Shown here: positions 36,551 through 44,574 of the stretch, piece after piece
Layout of the letters: every line of letters starts with the position of its first letter
How positions within the stretch are numbered: position 1 is the stretch's first letter
Source: Ruegeria sp. THAF57
GTDB taxonomy: Bacteria; Pseudomonadota; Alphaproteobacteria; Rhodobacterales; Rhodobacteraceae
Direction: 5' to 3'
NCBI RefSeq assembly: GCF_903914075.1
Contig: NZ_CAIWNQ010000001.1
Location: 1-64,000, forward strand
Length of the DNA stretch: 64,000 bases
Program-made: the position numbers and the translations under genes
The notes under the pieces: model-generated
What the model saw: only the letters and a program-made list of their open reading frames with translations
What the model was told of the DNA's origin: nothing
The model's database searches: none

Positions 36551-37692
36551 ATCTCAACCAACTCTGCCCCAGCCTTAGGGCTGATAAATCGCGGCGCGTC
36601 TTCGGTGATAACTATGTTTTCCTCGTGAACCAGAATTTTGTCATCAACAGCGATGCCAGGTTCAAGCGTCAGAACCATACCAGCCTCAAGAACTGTTTCA
36701 TCGCCGGGTATGAGCGACGGCCACTCTGTTAGTGACATTCCAAGCCCATGCCCCAACCGACCTGCCCCGGTATCACCGCTTTGGCGTGACAGAACTGAGT
36801 TCATCCCATGATACAAGTCGCACGCGCGCGCGCCTGCACGGGCGACTTCAAACGCGGCGTCGGTCGCCTCAATCAAAGTTGCATAAGCCGATTTGACATC
36901 TGCCGTGGCCGGACCGATCGACCAGTTGCGGTCATAATCGCAAAAATAGCCGTCCCAAACCAATCCCGTGTCCAGCATCAGAACATCTCCGGGGGCCATT
37001 GCGGTGTCTCGGGCTGGTGAGATCACGTCTGCATATCCGTCCTGTTCCGCGCCTCCGGCGAGGTAAGGTACCCAATCCGCGCCTTCTTCCAAACACAACA
37101 TCTGAAAGTGGCGAAAAACTGAAGCAACAGTGAAACCGGCGCCCGCGATTTCTGGAACACGTGCAAAGGCACGCCCTGCAATGGCACAAGCCGTTTCTAT
37201 CTTGGCAATTTCGGCTTCGGACTTCACCATCCTGAGCTTGCGCAATATACCCGCGTCGCCCCCGAATACGCGATCATCTGCCAATTTGTTAAGGCGATAA
37301 AGATCGGCCAGGGGCATTCGGACATGTGTTTCATGACCGTCAGGCAATCCGATACGGTCACCGGGATGAGTCACATCTCGCAAAGTGTCGGCCAGTAGGC
37401 TGACCCCATCATCGCTCAAATCAGGCGAGCTCCAGGTACGGATATCATCAATCCACGTTTGTCCCATCAGGGCCGCGCCAATCGAAGGAATGACGGCAAT
37501 GGGTTTGCCAGATGCAGGCACGATCAGGAACCAAGGGCGCGTCGGACTTTCCCAGAACCGGGTCAAATACCCCGTGAAATAGCGCACTTCGGGCTCGGTG
37601 GTTAGCAGCAATGCCGAAAGCCCATGCTCGCTCATCAAACGCTGGGCACGTTCGGTGCGTGCCGCGAATTCGGTATCCTCAAAGCCCCTCAT
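36547..37692 (-). CDS. M24 family metallohydrolase (Xaa-Pro dipeptidase-like)
   Basis: 381 residues from the ATG at 37692, which overlaps the upstream stop by 4 bases. Creatinase-fold N-domain and pita-bread catalytic domain; all five metal ligands can be placed: two aspartates in MLDTGLVWDGYFCDYDR, histidine in LGHGLGM, glutamates in LTLEPGI and HEENIVIT. It is therefore a metal-dependent member, unlike creatinase and the DoeA-like protein nearby. Its substrate is likely a small amide or dipeptide-like catabolic intermediate, because it is sandwiched between a PLP lyase and the EutA-like protein. Confidence 0.82.
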   Translation of the reverse strand: MRGFEDTEFAARTERAQRLMSEHGLSALLLTTEPEVRYFTGYLTRFWESPTRPWFLIVPASGKPIAVIPSIGAALMGQTWIDDIRTWSSPDLSDDGVSLLADTLRDVTHPGDRIGLPDGHETHVRMPLADLYRLNKLADDRVFGGDAGILRKLRMVKSEAEIAKIETACAIAGRAFARVPEIAGAGFTVASVFRHFQMLCLEEGADWVPYLAGGAEQDGYADVISPARDTAMAPGDVLMLDTGLVWDGYFCDYDRNWSIGPATADVKSAYATLIEATDAAFEVARAGARACDLYHGMNSVLSRQSGDTGAGRLGHGLGMSLTEWPSLIPGDETVLEAGMVLTLEPGIAVDDKILVHEENIVITEDAPRFISPKAGAELVEI

Positions 37693-38732
37693 TCGGCAAT
37701 CTCGGACAGAAAGCATAGAACCCGTGCCTCGGGGCCCATACCCAATTCAGTGCGAACGTCGGAATTCATGACGACTGCAATCCCTGCCCCTCCGGACGCT
37801 GTTGTCGCGATGCCTGCCTCGGCCATTGCCGGCAGGTAACGCAGAACTTCTTCATCTGAGAGCGTCAGAAACATATCCGCATCTCGTGCCAGACCGTTCA
37901 AGGCGATCAGTGACGGCTCTTTACAGTCAAGGCGGCCCATTACGCTGTCTGGCCCATCGGCGAAGACACACGCGCCCGCCTCGATACTGGCCTGCAAAGC
38001 GGGTGCAGCCTCGGGCTCGACCACGATAATCTGAGGAGCATCTTTCCATACATGGCGGGCATAGGCGGCGACGGCCCCTGCCAGCCCACCTACGCCAGCT
38101 TGCAAGAAGATATGCGTCGGTTTCTGCGGGCATTGACGCACGGCCTCGGCCGCCATTTGCAGGTAGCCTTCCATCAGGATGTGCGGCAACTCGAAATAGC
38201 CGGGCCAGGAACTGTCAGACAGCAACGTCCAGCCACTGTCCCGAGCGGCCTGCGCCGCAGCCTCCATACTGGCCGCATAATCAGCCCCCTGTCGCACGAC
38301 CCGCGCGTTTTGCGACCGCAAGCGATCCGCGAAGCTTTCGGGCACTGTCTCGGCAATATAAACGACTGCATCTGCACCAAAAATCCGCGCACCAGCCGCA
38401 ACACTCATGCCGTGATTACCCGCGCTGGCGGTCACATAGGTCCGCCCGGTTAAGGTTGTATCGTCGGGGGCGTCGGAGATATCCGCAGCGTGGCGCGCAA
38501 TCACATAGGCCGCGCCCAACGCCTTGAACGACCCAAGATTCATCCGCTCACGCTCATCCTTCACCCAAAGATTTGCGACATCGGCAAGGCCGCCAACCTC
38601 AGTCAGCGGAGTTTCAGCGGCCGCGGGGCACTGACCCAACAAGGTCGCAACGCGCGCGGCATCGGTTGCGGGGAATGGCGCCTCTGGGATCAGTTTCTGA
38701 CCACCGCGATACGGGTTGGATGAGATCTTCAA
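37689..38732 (-). CDS. PLP-dependent lyase, diaminopropionate ammonia-lyase / EutB-like
   Basis: 347 residues from a TTG at 38732 with AGGAAAGG upstream (product LKISSNPYRGG). Fold type II PLP enzyme: Schiff-base lysine in NLGSFKALGAAY, phosphate-binding loop SAGNHGMSV (a glycine-poor variant of the usual SxGNHG) and LQAGVGGLAGAV, as in DpaL. The substrate could be 2,3- or 2,4-diamino acids, or hydroxyectoine-derived intermediates as suggested for EutB. It heads a three-gene minus operon and is divergent from the ectoine-hydrolase-like gene across an 86-base spacer. Confidence 0.8.
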   Translation of the reverse strand: MKISSNPYRGGQKLIPEAPFPATDAARVATLLGQCPAAAETPLTEVGGLADVANLWVKDERERMNLGSFKALGAAYVIARHAADISDAPDDTTLTGRTYVTASAGNHGMSVAAGARIFGADAVVYIAETVPESFADRLRSQNARVVRQGADYAASMEAAAQAARDSGWTLLSDSSWPGYFELPHILMEGYLQMAAEAVRQCPQKPTHIFLQAGVGGLAGAVAAYARHVWKDAPQIIVVEPEAAPALQASIEAGACVFADGPDSVMGRLDCKEPSLIALNGLARDADMFLTLSDEEVLRYLPAMAEAGIATTASGGAGIAVVMNSDVRTELGMGPEARVLCFLSEIAE

Positions 38733-38757
38733 TTGCCTGCCTTTCCTGTGTTTCCCA

Positions 38758-38779
38758 TTGACGTGACCGATTTCGTCAA
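38758..38779. promoter_or_regulatory. Palindromic operator candidate in divergent catabolic promoter
   Basis: TTGACG (38758-38763) and CGTCAA (38774-38779) are a perfect inverted repeat separated by 10 bases, centred in the 86-base spacer between the PLP lyase and the DoeA-like gene. Each TTGAC could also act as a -35 box for one of the two opposite promoters. No regulator gene is adjacent. Confidence 0.4.
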
Positions 38780-38818
38780 GTTCTGTCAACAAGACTTCAC
38801 ACCAGACAGGAGCAGCCC

Positions 38819-40003
38819 ATGGCCCACGCTGATCCGGCGTTTACTCAGGCAGAGTACGACCGCCGCATGACCAAGACGCGCGCGGCGATGGCGAAGGCTG
38901 GCCTGGACGCGCTGTTTGTCGAAGACCCCTCGAACATGGCGTGGCTGACGGGGTATGGGGGCTGGTCGTTTTACGTGCATCAAGGCGTCTTGGTTTTACA
39001 CGATGCCGATCCGATCTGGTGGGGCCGAGGTCAGGATGCCAACGGCGCACGCCGCACGGTCTGGATGACGAACGACCGCATTCGCGGCTATGCGGACGAA
39101 TTTGTTCAGTCGACCGTTTGCCACCCGATGCAGGACCTTGCAGCGTTGATTGCAGATTGCGGTCTTGCCACCGGGCGTATCGGTGTCGAATTGGACAATT
39201 ACTATTATTCAGCCAAGGCTCACCTGACCCTTCAGGCAGAGCTTCCCAACGCCGAGCTGATAGACGCAAACGCGCTGGTCAATTGGCAACGCGCCGTCAA
39301 GTCCGGCGAAGAGATCGCCTTGATGCGCAAGGCCGCGCGTATCTCTGAACATATCATCGACGGTGTTCTGGAACGCGTCGAACCGGGGCTTAGGAAAAAC
39401 GAGTTGGTGGCGCAGATTTACAGCGACGCAATTCATGGCGCCGACGGAAATTGGGGTGACTATGCGGCCATTGTGCCCTTGCTTCCTTCGGGGCCAGACG
39501 CGGCGGCACCCCACCTCACTTGGGATGGCGCGCCGTTCAAGTCGGGTGAGTGCACGTTCTTTGAACTCTCCGGCTGCTATCGACGGTATCACACACCTTT
39601 CTGTCGGTCCGTGTTTCTTGGCCAGCCACCCGATCACCTGCTGCGGGCCGAGGCTGCGTTGGTTGAGGGACTCGAAGCAGGGTTGAACGCAGCCCGCGCA
39701 GGCAATCAGGCCCGCGACATCGCGCTTGCCTTGGCCGCGCCTCTGGAACGCGCCGGGATCGAACGCGGCGCCCGGTGTGGCTATCCTGTCGGCCTCAGCT
39801 ATCCGCCTGATTGGGGCGAGCGCACCATATCCCTGCGACCCGAGGATGAAACCGTTCTTGAACCCGGCATGACTTTCCATTTCATGCCCGGCCTTTGGAT
39901 GGACGACTGGGGGTTTGAGATCACCGAGTCCATCCTGATCACCGAAACCGGGAGCGCAGAGTGTTTCTGTGACCGCCCCCGCAAACTGTTCGTAAAGCCA
40001 TGA
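38819..40003 (+). CDS. Ectoine hydrolase-like M24 family protein (DoeA/EutD type)
   Basis: 394 residues. As I recall DoeA/EutD, the match extends over the whole length: SNMAWLTGYGGWSFYVHQGVL, PIWWGRGQDANGARRTV, VELDNYYYSAKAH, GDYAAIVPLLPSGPDAAAPHLTWD and GYPVGLSYPPDWGERTISLRP. DoeA opens the tetrahydropyrimidine ring of ectoine to N-acetyl-diaminobutyrate. The usual M24 metal ligands are absent (FFELSGCYRRYH; VGLSYPPDWGER in place of the HG motif). The typical partners DoeB, EutC and the Ueh transporter are missing; instead an ArgE-type deacetylase overlaps its stop by 4 bases, so a related substrate is possible. Confidence 0.82.
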   Translation: MAHADPAFTQAEYDRRMTKTRAAMAKAGLDALFVEDPSNMAWLTGYGGWSFYVHQGVLVLHDADPIWWGRGQDANGARRTVWMTNDRIRGYADEFVQSTVCHPMQDLAALIADCGLATGRIGVELDNYYYSAKAHLTLQAELPNAELIDANALVNWQRAVKSGEEIALMRKAARISEHIIDGVLERVEPGLRKNELVAQIYSDAIHGADGNWGDYAAIVPLLPSGPDAAAPHLTWDGAPFKSGECTFFELSGCYRRYHTPFCRSVFLGQPPDHLLRAEAALVEGLEAGLNAARAGNQARDIALALAAPLERAGIERGARCGYPVGLSYPPDWGERTISLRPEDETVLEPGMTFHFMPGLWMDDWGFEITESILITETGSAECFCDRPRKLFVKP

Positions 40004-41157
40004 CATTGCAAAGAACCAAGGAAATCCTGTCCGACTTGATCGCGTTCGAAACGGTTTCGGCGGATAGCAATCTTGAGATCATCCGCTATTTGACCGACTT
40101 TCTTACTGCACTAGGCGCGCGGTGCGTTCAGACTCAGGACGCGACCGGAACAAAGGCCAACGTCTTTGCCTCGCTTGGGCCAGAGATGGATGGCGGCATT
40201 GTTTTGTCCGGACATACGGATGTTGTTCCCGTGGCCGATCAAGACTGGACCAGCGATCCGTTCCAGATGGTCGAGCGTGACGGAAAGCTGTACGGGCGCG
40301 GTACCTGCGACATGAAGGGGTTCATCGCCGCGACCTTGGCTTTTGCGGAAACTCTTGATACGAAACAGTTGACCCAACCGCTGCATTTCTCGTTCACCTA
40401 TGACGAGGAAACCGGGTGTCTTGGCGCGCGCAATCTGGTGGATGACCTGTCCGAGCGTTGCATCGTTCCAGACATTGCCATTATAGGTGAGCCGACAGAA
40501 ATGCGCGTGATCGAGGGCCACAAGGGCTGCTATGAATACACCACGTCCTTTATCGGGCTAGAAGGGCACAGCTCGGCCCCGGATGACGGGGTGAACGCGG
40601 CTGAGTATGCGGCCCGCTACATCGGGAAACTGCTGGAATTGCGGCAAGTCCTGAAATCCCGCGCACCATCCGGCAGCCCGTTTGAACCACCTTGGACGAC
40701 CGTGAATATCGGGCGTATTTCCGGTGGTGTCGCGCACAACGTAATTGCCAGCAAGGCAGAGGTTGCCTGGGAAATGCGGCCCGTTCAGTCCAGCGATGCG
40801 GATCTGGTCAAACGCACCCTGTCCGACTACGTCAAACGCACGTTGTTGCCTGAAATGCAGGCCGTGCACAGCGCCGCCAATATCACCCAACAGGCCGTCG
40901 CCGAAGTCGCCGGTCTTGAGCCGATGGACAAAAACGCAGCCCGCGACCTTGTGGCGGAGCTGACCGGTGCGAACGGCACGGGCGTCGTTTCATTCGCGAC
41001 CGAGGCGGGGCTTTTTCAACAGCTTGGGGTTCAGGCAATTGTTTGCGGGCCGGGATCAATCACACAGGCCCATAAAGCAGACGAATATGTCGAGATTGAA
41101 CAGCTTGATCTTTGCTGCCGGATGCTCGACCGCTTGGGGTGCCGAATAACCGCCTAG
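40000..41157 (+). CDS. Acetylornithine deacetylase (ArgE)-type M20 hydrolase
   Basis: 385 residues. Metal and active-site motifs: SGHTDVVPV, GRGTCDMKGF, TYDEETGCLGA, IGEPTEM and a C-terminal GPGSITQAHKADEYV. This is the ArgE/DapE layout. Proteobacterial ArgE would make ornithine, but coupling (ATGA overlap) to an ectoine-hydrolase-like gene suggests that it removes the acetyl group from N-acetyl-diaminobutyrate or a similar intermediate, replacing DoeB. The stop overlaps that of the convergent DUF1989 gene. Confidence 0.85.
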   Translation: MTLQRTKEILSDLIAFETVSADSNLEIIRYLTDFLTALGARCVQTQDATGTKANVFASLGPEMDGGIVLSGHTDVVPVADQDWTSDPFQMVERDGKLYGRGTCDMKGFIAATLAFAETLDTKQLTQPLHFSFTYDEETGCLGARNLVDDLSERCIVPDIAIIGEPTEMRVIEGHKGCYEYTTSFIGLEGHSSAPDDGVNAAEYAARYIGKLLELRQVLKSRAPSGSPFEPPWTTVNIGRISGGVAHNVIASKAEVAWEMRPVQSSDADLVKRTLSDYVKRTLLPEMQAVHSAANITQQAVAEVAGLEPMDKNAARDLVAELTGANGTGVVSFATEAGLFQQLGVQAIVCGPGSITQAHKADEYVEIEQLDLCCRMLDRLGCRITA

Positions 41158-42026
41158 CCTGCGCCGTGAGACCGATCATAAGCTGATCGCGCAGGTTGGA
41201 CATGCGCGTCGCGCGCGTCCTGTCCCGGGTCATACACCTCAATCAGCAGCGGATAGCAGGCCGCGGTATCCGACGAATGCTCGGACGAGCAATCCCCTCC
41301 TGGACAGGCCGAAAGCCCCACGATCAGATCAATCTCGGCGTAGAATTCCAGATAATCGCCGGGGCGCACCGGGCTGGCCTTCATGAAATACTGCCCGGTA
41401 TCTCGCGTGAAGCCCGTGCACATGAACACATTCAGAACGTCATGAACGTGCATTTCCGCCTCATGAAGTGGCAGGTCGCAGTGGCTGGCCAGAGCCCGCG
41501 TCAGGTTCGAGTGGCAGCAATAGTGATAGTCGTCACCCGACAGAAGACGGCCCGTATAGGGATCGCAGCGCGTGCCGATCACGTCGTGGACGGAACCGCC
41601 AAACTCATCAAACCCGTACCAATCCAACGTATCTCCCACGATGGTCGCCATTGGGCGCATGTTGGGAAAGCTGGACCACATGCGATCCCCGGTCGACAGA
41701 TGTGTCCCGTGCAGGGCGCGGGTTTTGCCGGAATAGAACCGCTCAGACAGGTCGTGTTTGTTCCACATATTCAGATCGCCGACCTGCGGGCCATCGACCG
41801 AAACAACCCGAACGAAAGCGCCGGCAGGCACATCAATGCAGGCCGCGTCCCGCGGTGCGGCAGTCACCTCGGCAATTTTGGACGCCTGCTGCCTAAGCGT
41901 GCTCAACGCGCCCAAATCCGGTTGCGGCAACGTGTCTGGCGAATAGCAGATAACCGGAGGGATACCCTTGCGCTGGCTTGCGTCTGTTGGCGCCCTGAAA
42001 TGCGGGTTCTTCAATTTCACGGGCAT
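41154..42026 (-). CDS. DUF1989 (urea carboxylase-associated) family protein
   Basis: 290 residues from the ATG at 42026 (GGGAAGGGAG upstream). Family landmarks are VPAGAFVRVVSVDGPQVGDLNMWN near residue 75-100, TRALHGTHLSTGDRMWSS, and a cysteine/histidine-rich middle (DDYHYCCHSNL, AEMHVHDVLNVFMCTGF, CPGGDCSS), suggesting a metal site. Some DUF1989 proteins act as carboxyguanidine deiminases in guanidine use. This one is the last gene of the six-gene operon running from 46841, 26 bases after the aldehyde dehydrogenase, so it may process a ring-cleavage product. Reaction unknown. Confidence 0.82.
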   Translation of the reverse strand: MPVKLKNPHFRAPTDASQRKGIPPVICYSPDTLPQPDLGALSTLRQQASKIAEVTAAPRDAACIDVPAGAFVRVVSVDGPQVGDLNMWNKHDLSERFYSGKTRALHGTHLSTGDRMWSSFPNMRPMATIVGDTLDWYGFDEFGGSVHDVIGTRCDPYTGRLLSGDDYHYCCHSNLTRALASHCDLPLHEAEMHVHDVLNVFMCTGFTRDTGQYFMKASPVRPGDYLEFYAEIDLIVGLSACPGGDCSSEHSSDTAACYPLLIEVYDPGQDARDAHVQPARSAYDRSHGAG

Positions 42027-42052
42027 ACTCCCTTCCCTGTTTCTGCCCAGAC

Positions 42053-43531
42053 TTAGCGCATTACAAACGGGTTCGCCATCGGCTCTTGCGCGGTGCTGAT
42101 CCAAGTTGTTTTTGTCCGTGTATAATCCAAAACCGCCTCGACCCCGGCCTCGCGCCCATAGCCGGATTGATTGAACCCGCCAAATGGCGCGATGGGAGAG
42201 ATTGCGCGATACGTATTTACCCAGCAGATGCCTGCTCTGATCCGCTTGGAAACCCTGTGCGCCCGCGCAAGGTTCTGCGTGAACACGCCAGACCCAAGCC
42301 CGTAGGGTGTGGCATTTGCCAGTGCAATTGCGTCGTCCTCGGTATCAAACGGTAGCAACGACATCACGGGGCCAAACATCTCAACCTTCAGGGTTTCCGT
42401 TTCGGGCGAGTTGCACTGGACCAGCGTCGGATTCATGTAATTCCCCGGCCTGTCTGCGGTTTCCCCACCGAACCGGATCACAGCGCCCTGCCCGCGTGCT
42501 GCGGCCAGCGTCTCTTGGATCTTGCGAACCTGAGCTTGCGTGCAGAGCGGGCCAACATGCGTGTCCCCATGCAAAGGGTCGCCAAGCCGAATTGCGCGAG
42601 ATTTTTCTTCGATCCGCTCCATCAGCGCCTCCAAGACAGGACGGTGCACCAACCCACGGGTTCCCGCGACGCAGCTTTGGCCTGACGCGCCGAAGTTACC
42701 CGCGATCAAGCCGTTCGCCGCCCCATCCAGATCCGCGTCCTCAAACACCAGAATCGGGGATTTACCACCCAGTTCCAAAGAGGTAACTGCGAAATTCTCA
42801 GCCGAGTTTCGCACAACGTGGCGCGCGGTTTCCGGCCCGCCTGTAAAAGCTATGCGATCCACGTCAGGATGGCGCGTCAGGGGTATGGCGCAATTTTCGG
42901 CATCCCCTGTGACGACCGACACAACACCCGGCGGAAAACCGGCCTCGTCGATCAGACGGGCGAATTCCAGCATCGGGGCCGGCGCTATTTCCGAGGCTTT
43001 CAGAACCACGGTGCACCCAGCCGCAAGAGCGGGACCTAGTTTTGTTGCAGTCAGGAACATCTGCGCGTTCCACGGCACGATCGCGGCGACCACCCCAATC
43101 GGTTCGCGTGTCGTAAACACATGCATGTCCGGTTTGTCGATCGGCAGAACAGTACCTTCAACCTTATCCGCCAACCCAGCAAAATACCGATAATAGTCCG
43201 CAACATACCCCGTTTGCGCCGCCGTTTCCGCCAGCAATTTGCCACTGTCCGTTGTCTCAAGCTCGGCCAGACGCGATGCATTCTCTGCGACCAGATCAGC
43301 CAGTCGATACAGCAGTTTCCCCCGAGCGGTGGCTGACAGATCGCGCCACAGCGGATCGTCCAGCGCGCGTTTTGCTGCTGCGACAGCGCAGTCAACATCC
43401 TCGGACCCAGCGCAGGCAAAAGTCGCCCAACCCTGACCGGTAGCCGGGTTTTCAGACGTCATGACCTGTGACGACGCGCCTTCGGTCCGGCTGCCATCAA
43501 TGAAAAGCTGAAAGTGCGGCAAGTTACCCAT
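42053..43531 (-). CDS. Aldehyde dehydrogenase (TgnD-like position)
   Basis: 492 residues from the ATG at 43531 (a GTG at 43543 is the alternative). NAD-dependent ALDH fold: PWNAQMFLTATKLGPALAAG, LELGGKSP with the general-base glutamate, and FGASGQSCVAGTRG with the catalytic cysteine. The C-terminal FGGFNQSGYGREAG is typical of betaine- or semialdehyde-type ALDHs. It lies 8 bases after the monooxygenase gene. In trigonelline degradation an ALDH (TgnD) oxidises the ring-opened product, and the position here suggests the same role. Confidence 0.92.
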   Translation of the reverse strand: MGNLPHFQLFIDGSRTEGASSQVMTSENPATGQGWATFACAGSEDVDCAVAAAKRALDDPLWRDLSATARGKLLYRLADLVAENASRLAELETTDSGKLLAETAAQTGYVADYYRYFAGLADKVEGTVLPIDKPDMHVFTTREPIGVVAAIVPWNAQMFLTATKLGPALAAGCTVVLKASEIAPAPMLEFARLIDEAGFPPGVVSVVTGDAENCAIPLTRHPDVDRIAFTGGPETARHVVRNSAENFAVTSLELGGKSPILVFEDADLDGAANGLIAGNFGASGQSCVAGTRGLVHRPVLEALMERIEEKSRAIRLGDPLHGDTHVGPLCTQAQVRKIQETLAAARGQGAVIRFGGETADRPGNYMNPTLVQCNSPETETLKVEMFGPVMSLLPFDTEDDAIALANATPYGLGSGVFTQNLARAHRVSKRIRAGICWVNTYRAISPIAPFGGFNQSGYGREAGVEAVLDYTRTKTTWISTAQEPMANPFVMR

Positions 43532-43539
43532 CGTGATCC

Positions 43540-44574
43540 TCACTGAAAAACAGGCATGACTTCGTCAATGAACCGAGCCAACGACGCGCGTTTGCGATCG
43601 TTGGTCATTCCACTGTCGATCCAGAACGAAAACTCATCATAGCCCAAATCTTCGTACCGTTTGATCCGGTCGATGACCTGTTGCGGAGTGCCGACGGTCA
43701 GATCGGCCGCCAGCTTCTCGGTCGTGTACATCGGGTTCGCGTCCATTTCGTCTGGTGAGATCGGCTGAATCAAGCCCTGAGTGATCGGACGCTTGTTCAA
43801 GAACCACGCTCCGAAATAGTTGTAATACCGACGCAAGTCCTGAACGCCCCGAGCAACATCATCTTCATCAGCGCCGACATATGTGTGATGAAGCAGCATG
43901 ATTTTGGGGCGCGGCCCAGAGTAACTGTCGCAGGCATCGTTGAAACGCCCCATCAGGGTTTCAATCTCTTCCATGCCTTGCCACAAGGGGGTGACCTGAA
44001 TGTTAAACCCACTATGGACGCCAAACTCGTGGCTGTTGGGGTCGCGTGCCGCGATCCAGATCGGGGGTCCGTCCTCTTGCAATGGCTTCGGCGCGGACGT
44101 CGTTGCAGGGAAGGAATAGAACTCACCATCATGCGCACAGTCCCCCCGCCAGATTTCTTTCAACAACGGCGTCGACTCGCGCATCCTTTGACCCGCTTCC
44201 CAAGCGTCCATTCCCGGCATCAGGCGTTCGTATTCAAAGGAATACGCCCCGCGCGCGATCCCCAGCTCTATTCGCCCCTTGGTCATCTGATCCGCCGCCG
44301 CTGCCTCACCTGCCAGTTTGATCGGATGCCAGAATGGGGCGACAACCGTCCCAGTCCCCAAACGGACGTTGCGCGTGTGATGCGCCAGATCGACCAACGA
44401 CAGGAAAGGGTTTGGCGCTATGGTGAATTCCATCCCATGATGCTCGCCCGTCCAGACCGCGCGCATCCCGCCCTCGTCCGCCATTTTAACAAGCCCCACG
44501 AATTCATCGTAAAGAACGTCATGAGGCTGCTGCGGCGTCAGGCGTTCCATATGGGCAAACAGGGAAAACTCCAT
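43540..44574 (-). CDS. LLM class flavin-dependent monooxygenase
   Basis: 344 residues from the ATG at 44574. Bacterial luciferase-type barrel: MEFSLFAHMERL, AVWTGEHHGMEFTIAPNP, VRLGTGTVVAPFWHPIKLAGE and RIELGIARGAYSFEYERL are standard for the oxygenase partner of two-component systems. It uses reduced FMN supplied by the flavin reductase encoded immediately upstream (stop and start share one base, TGATG). RutA in pyrimidine and TgnB in trigonelline degradation are functional analogues that open N-heterocycles, so a ring-opening reaction is the leading hypothesis. Confidence 0.9.
   Translation of the reverse strand: MEFSLFAHMERLTPQQPHDVLYDEFVGLVKMADEGGMRAVWTGEHHGMEFTIAPNPFLSLVDLAHHTRNVRLGTGTVVAPFWHPIKLAGEAAAADQMTKGRIELGIARGAYSFEYERLMPGMDAWEAGQRMRESTPLLKEIWRGDCAHDGEFYSFPATTSAPKPLQEDGPPIWIAARDPNSHEFGVHSGFNIQVTPLWQGMEEIETLMGRFNDACDSYSGPRPKIMLLHHTYVGADEDDVARGVQDLRRYYNYFGAWFLNKRPITQGLIQPISPDEMDANPMYTTEKLAADLTVGTPQQVIDRIKRYEDLGYDEFSFWIDSGMTNDRKRASLARFIDEVMPVFQ

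Noticed and set aside
36547..37692. DMSP lyase DddP (an M24 family enzyme common in roseobacters)
   Set aside because: The sequence keeps the prolidase-type ligands and lacks the N-terminal pattern I associate with DddP; dipeptidase-like is the safer call.
41196..42056. Plus-strand frame of 286 codons opposite the DUF1989 gene
   Set aside because: Antisense to a protein with clear family motifs and correct gene spacing.
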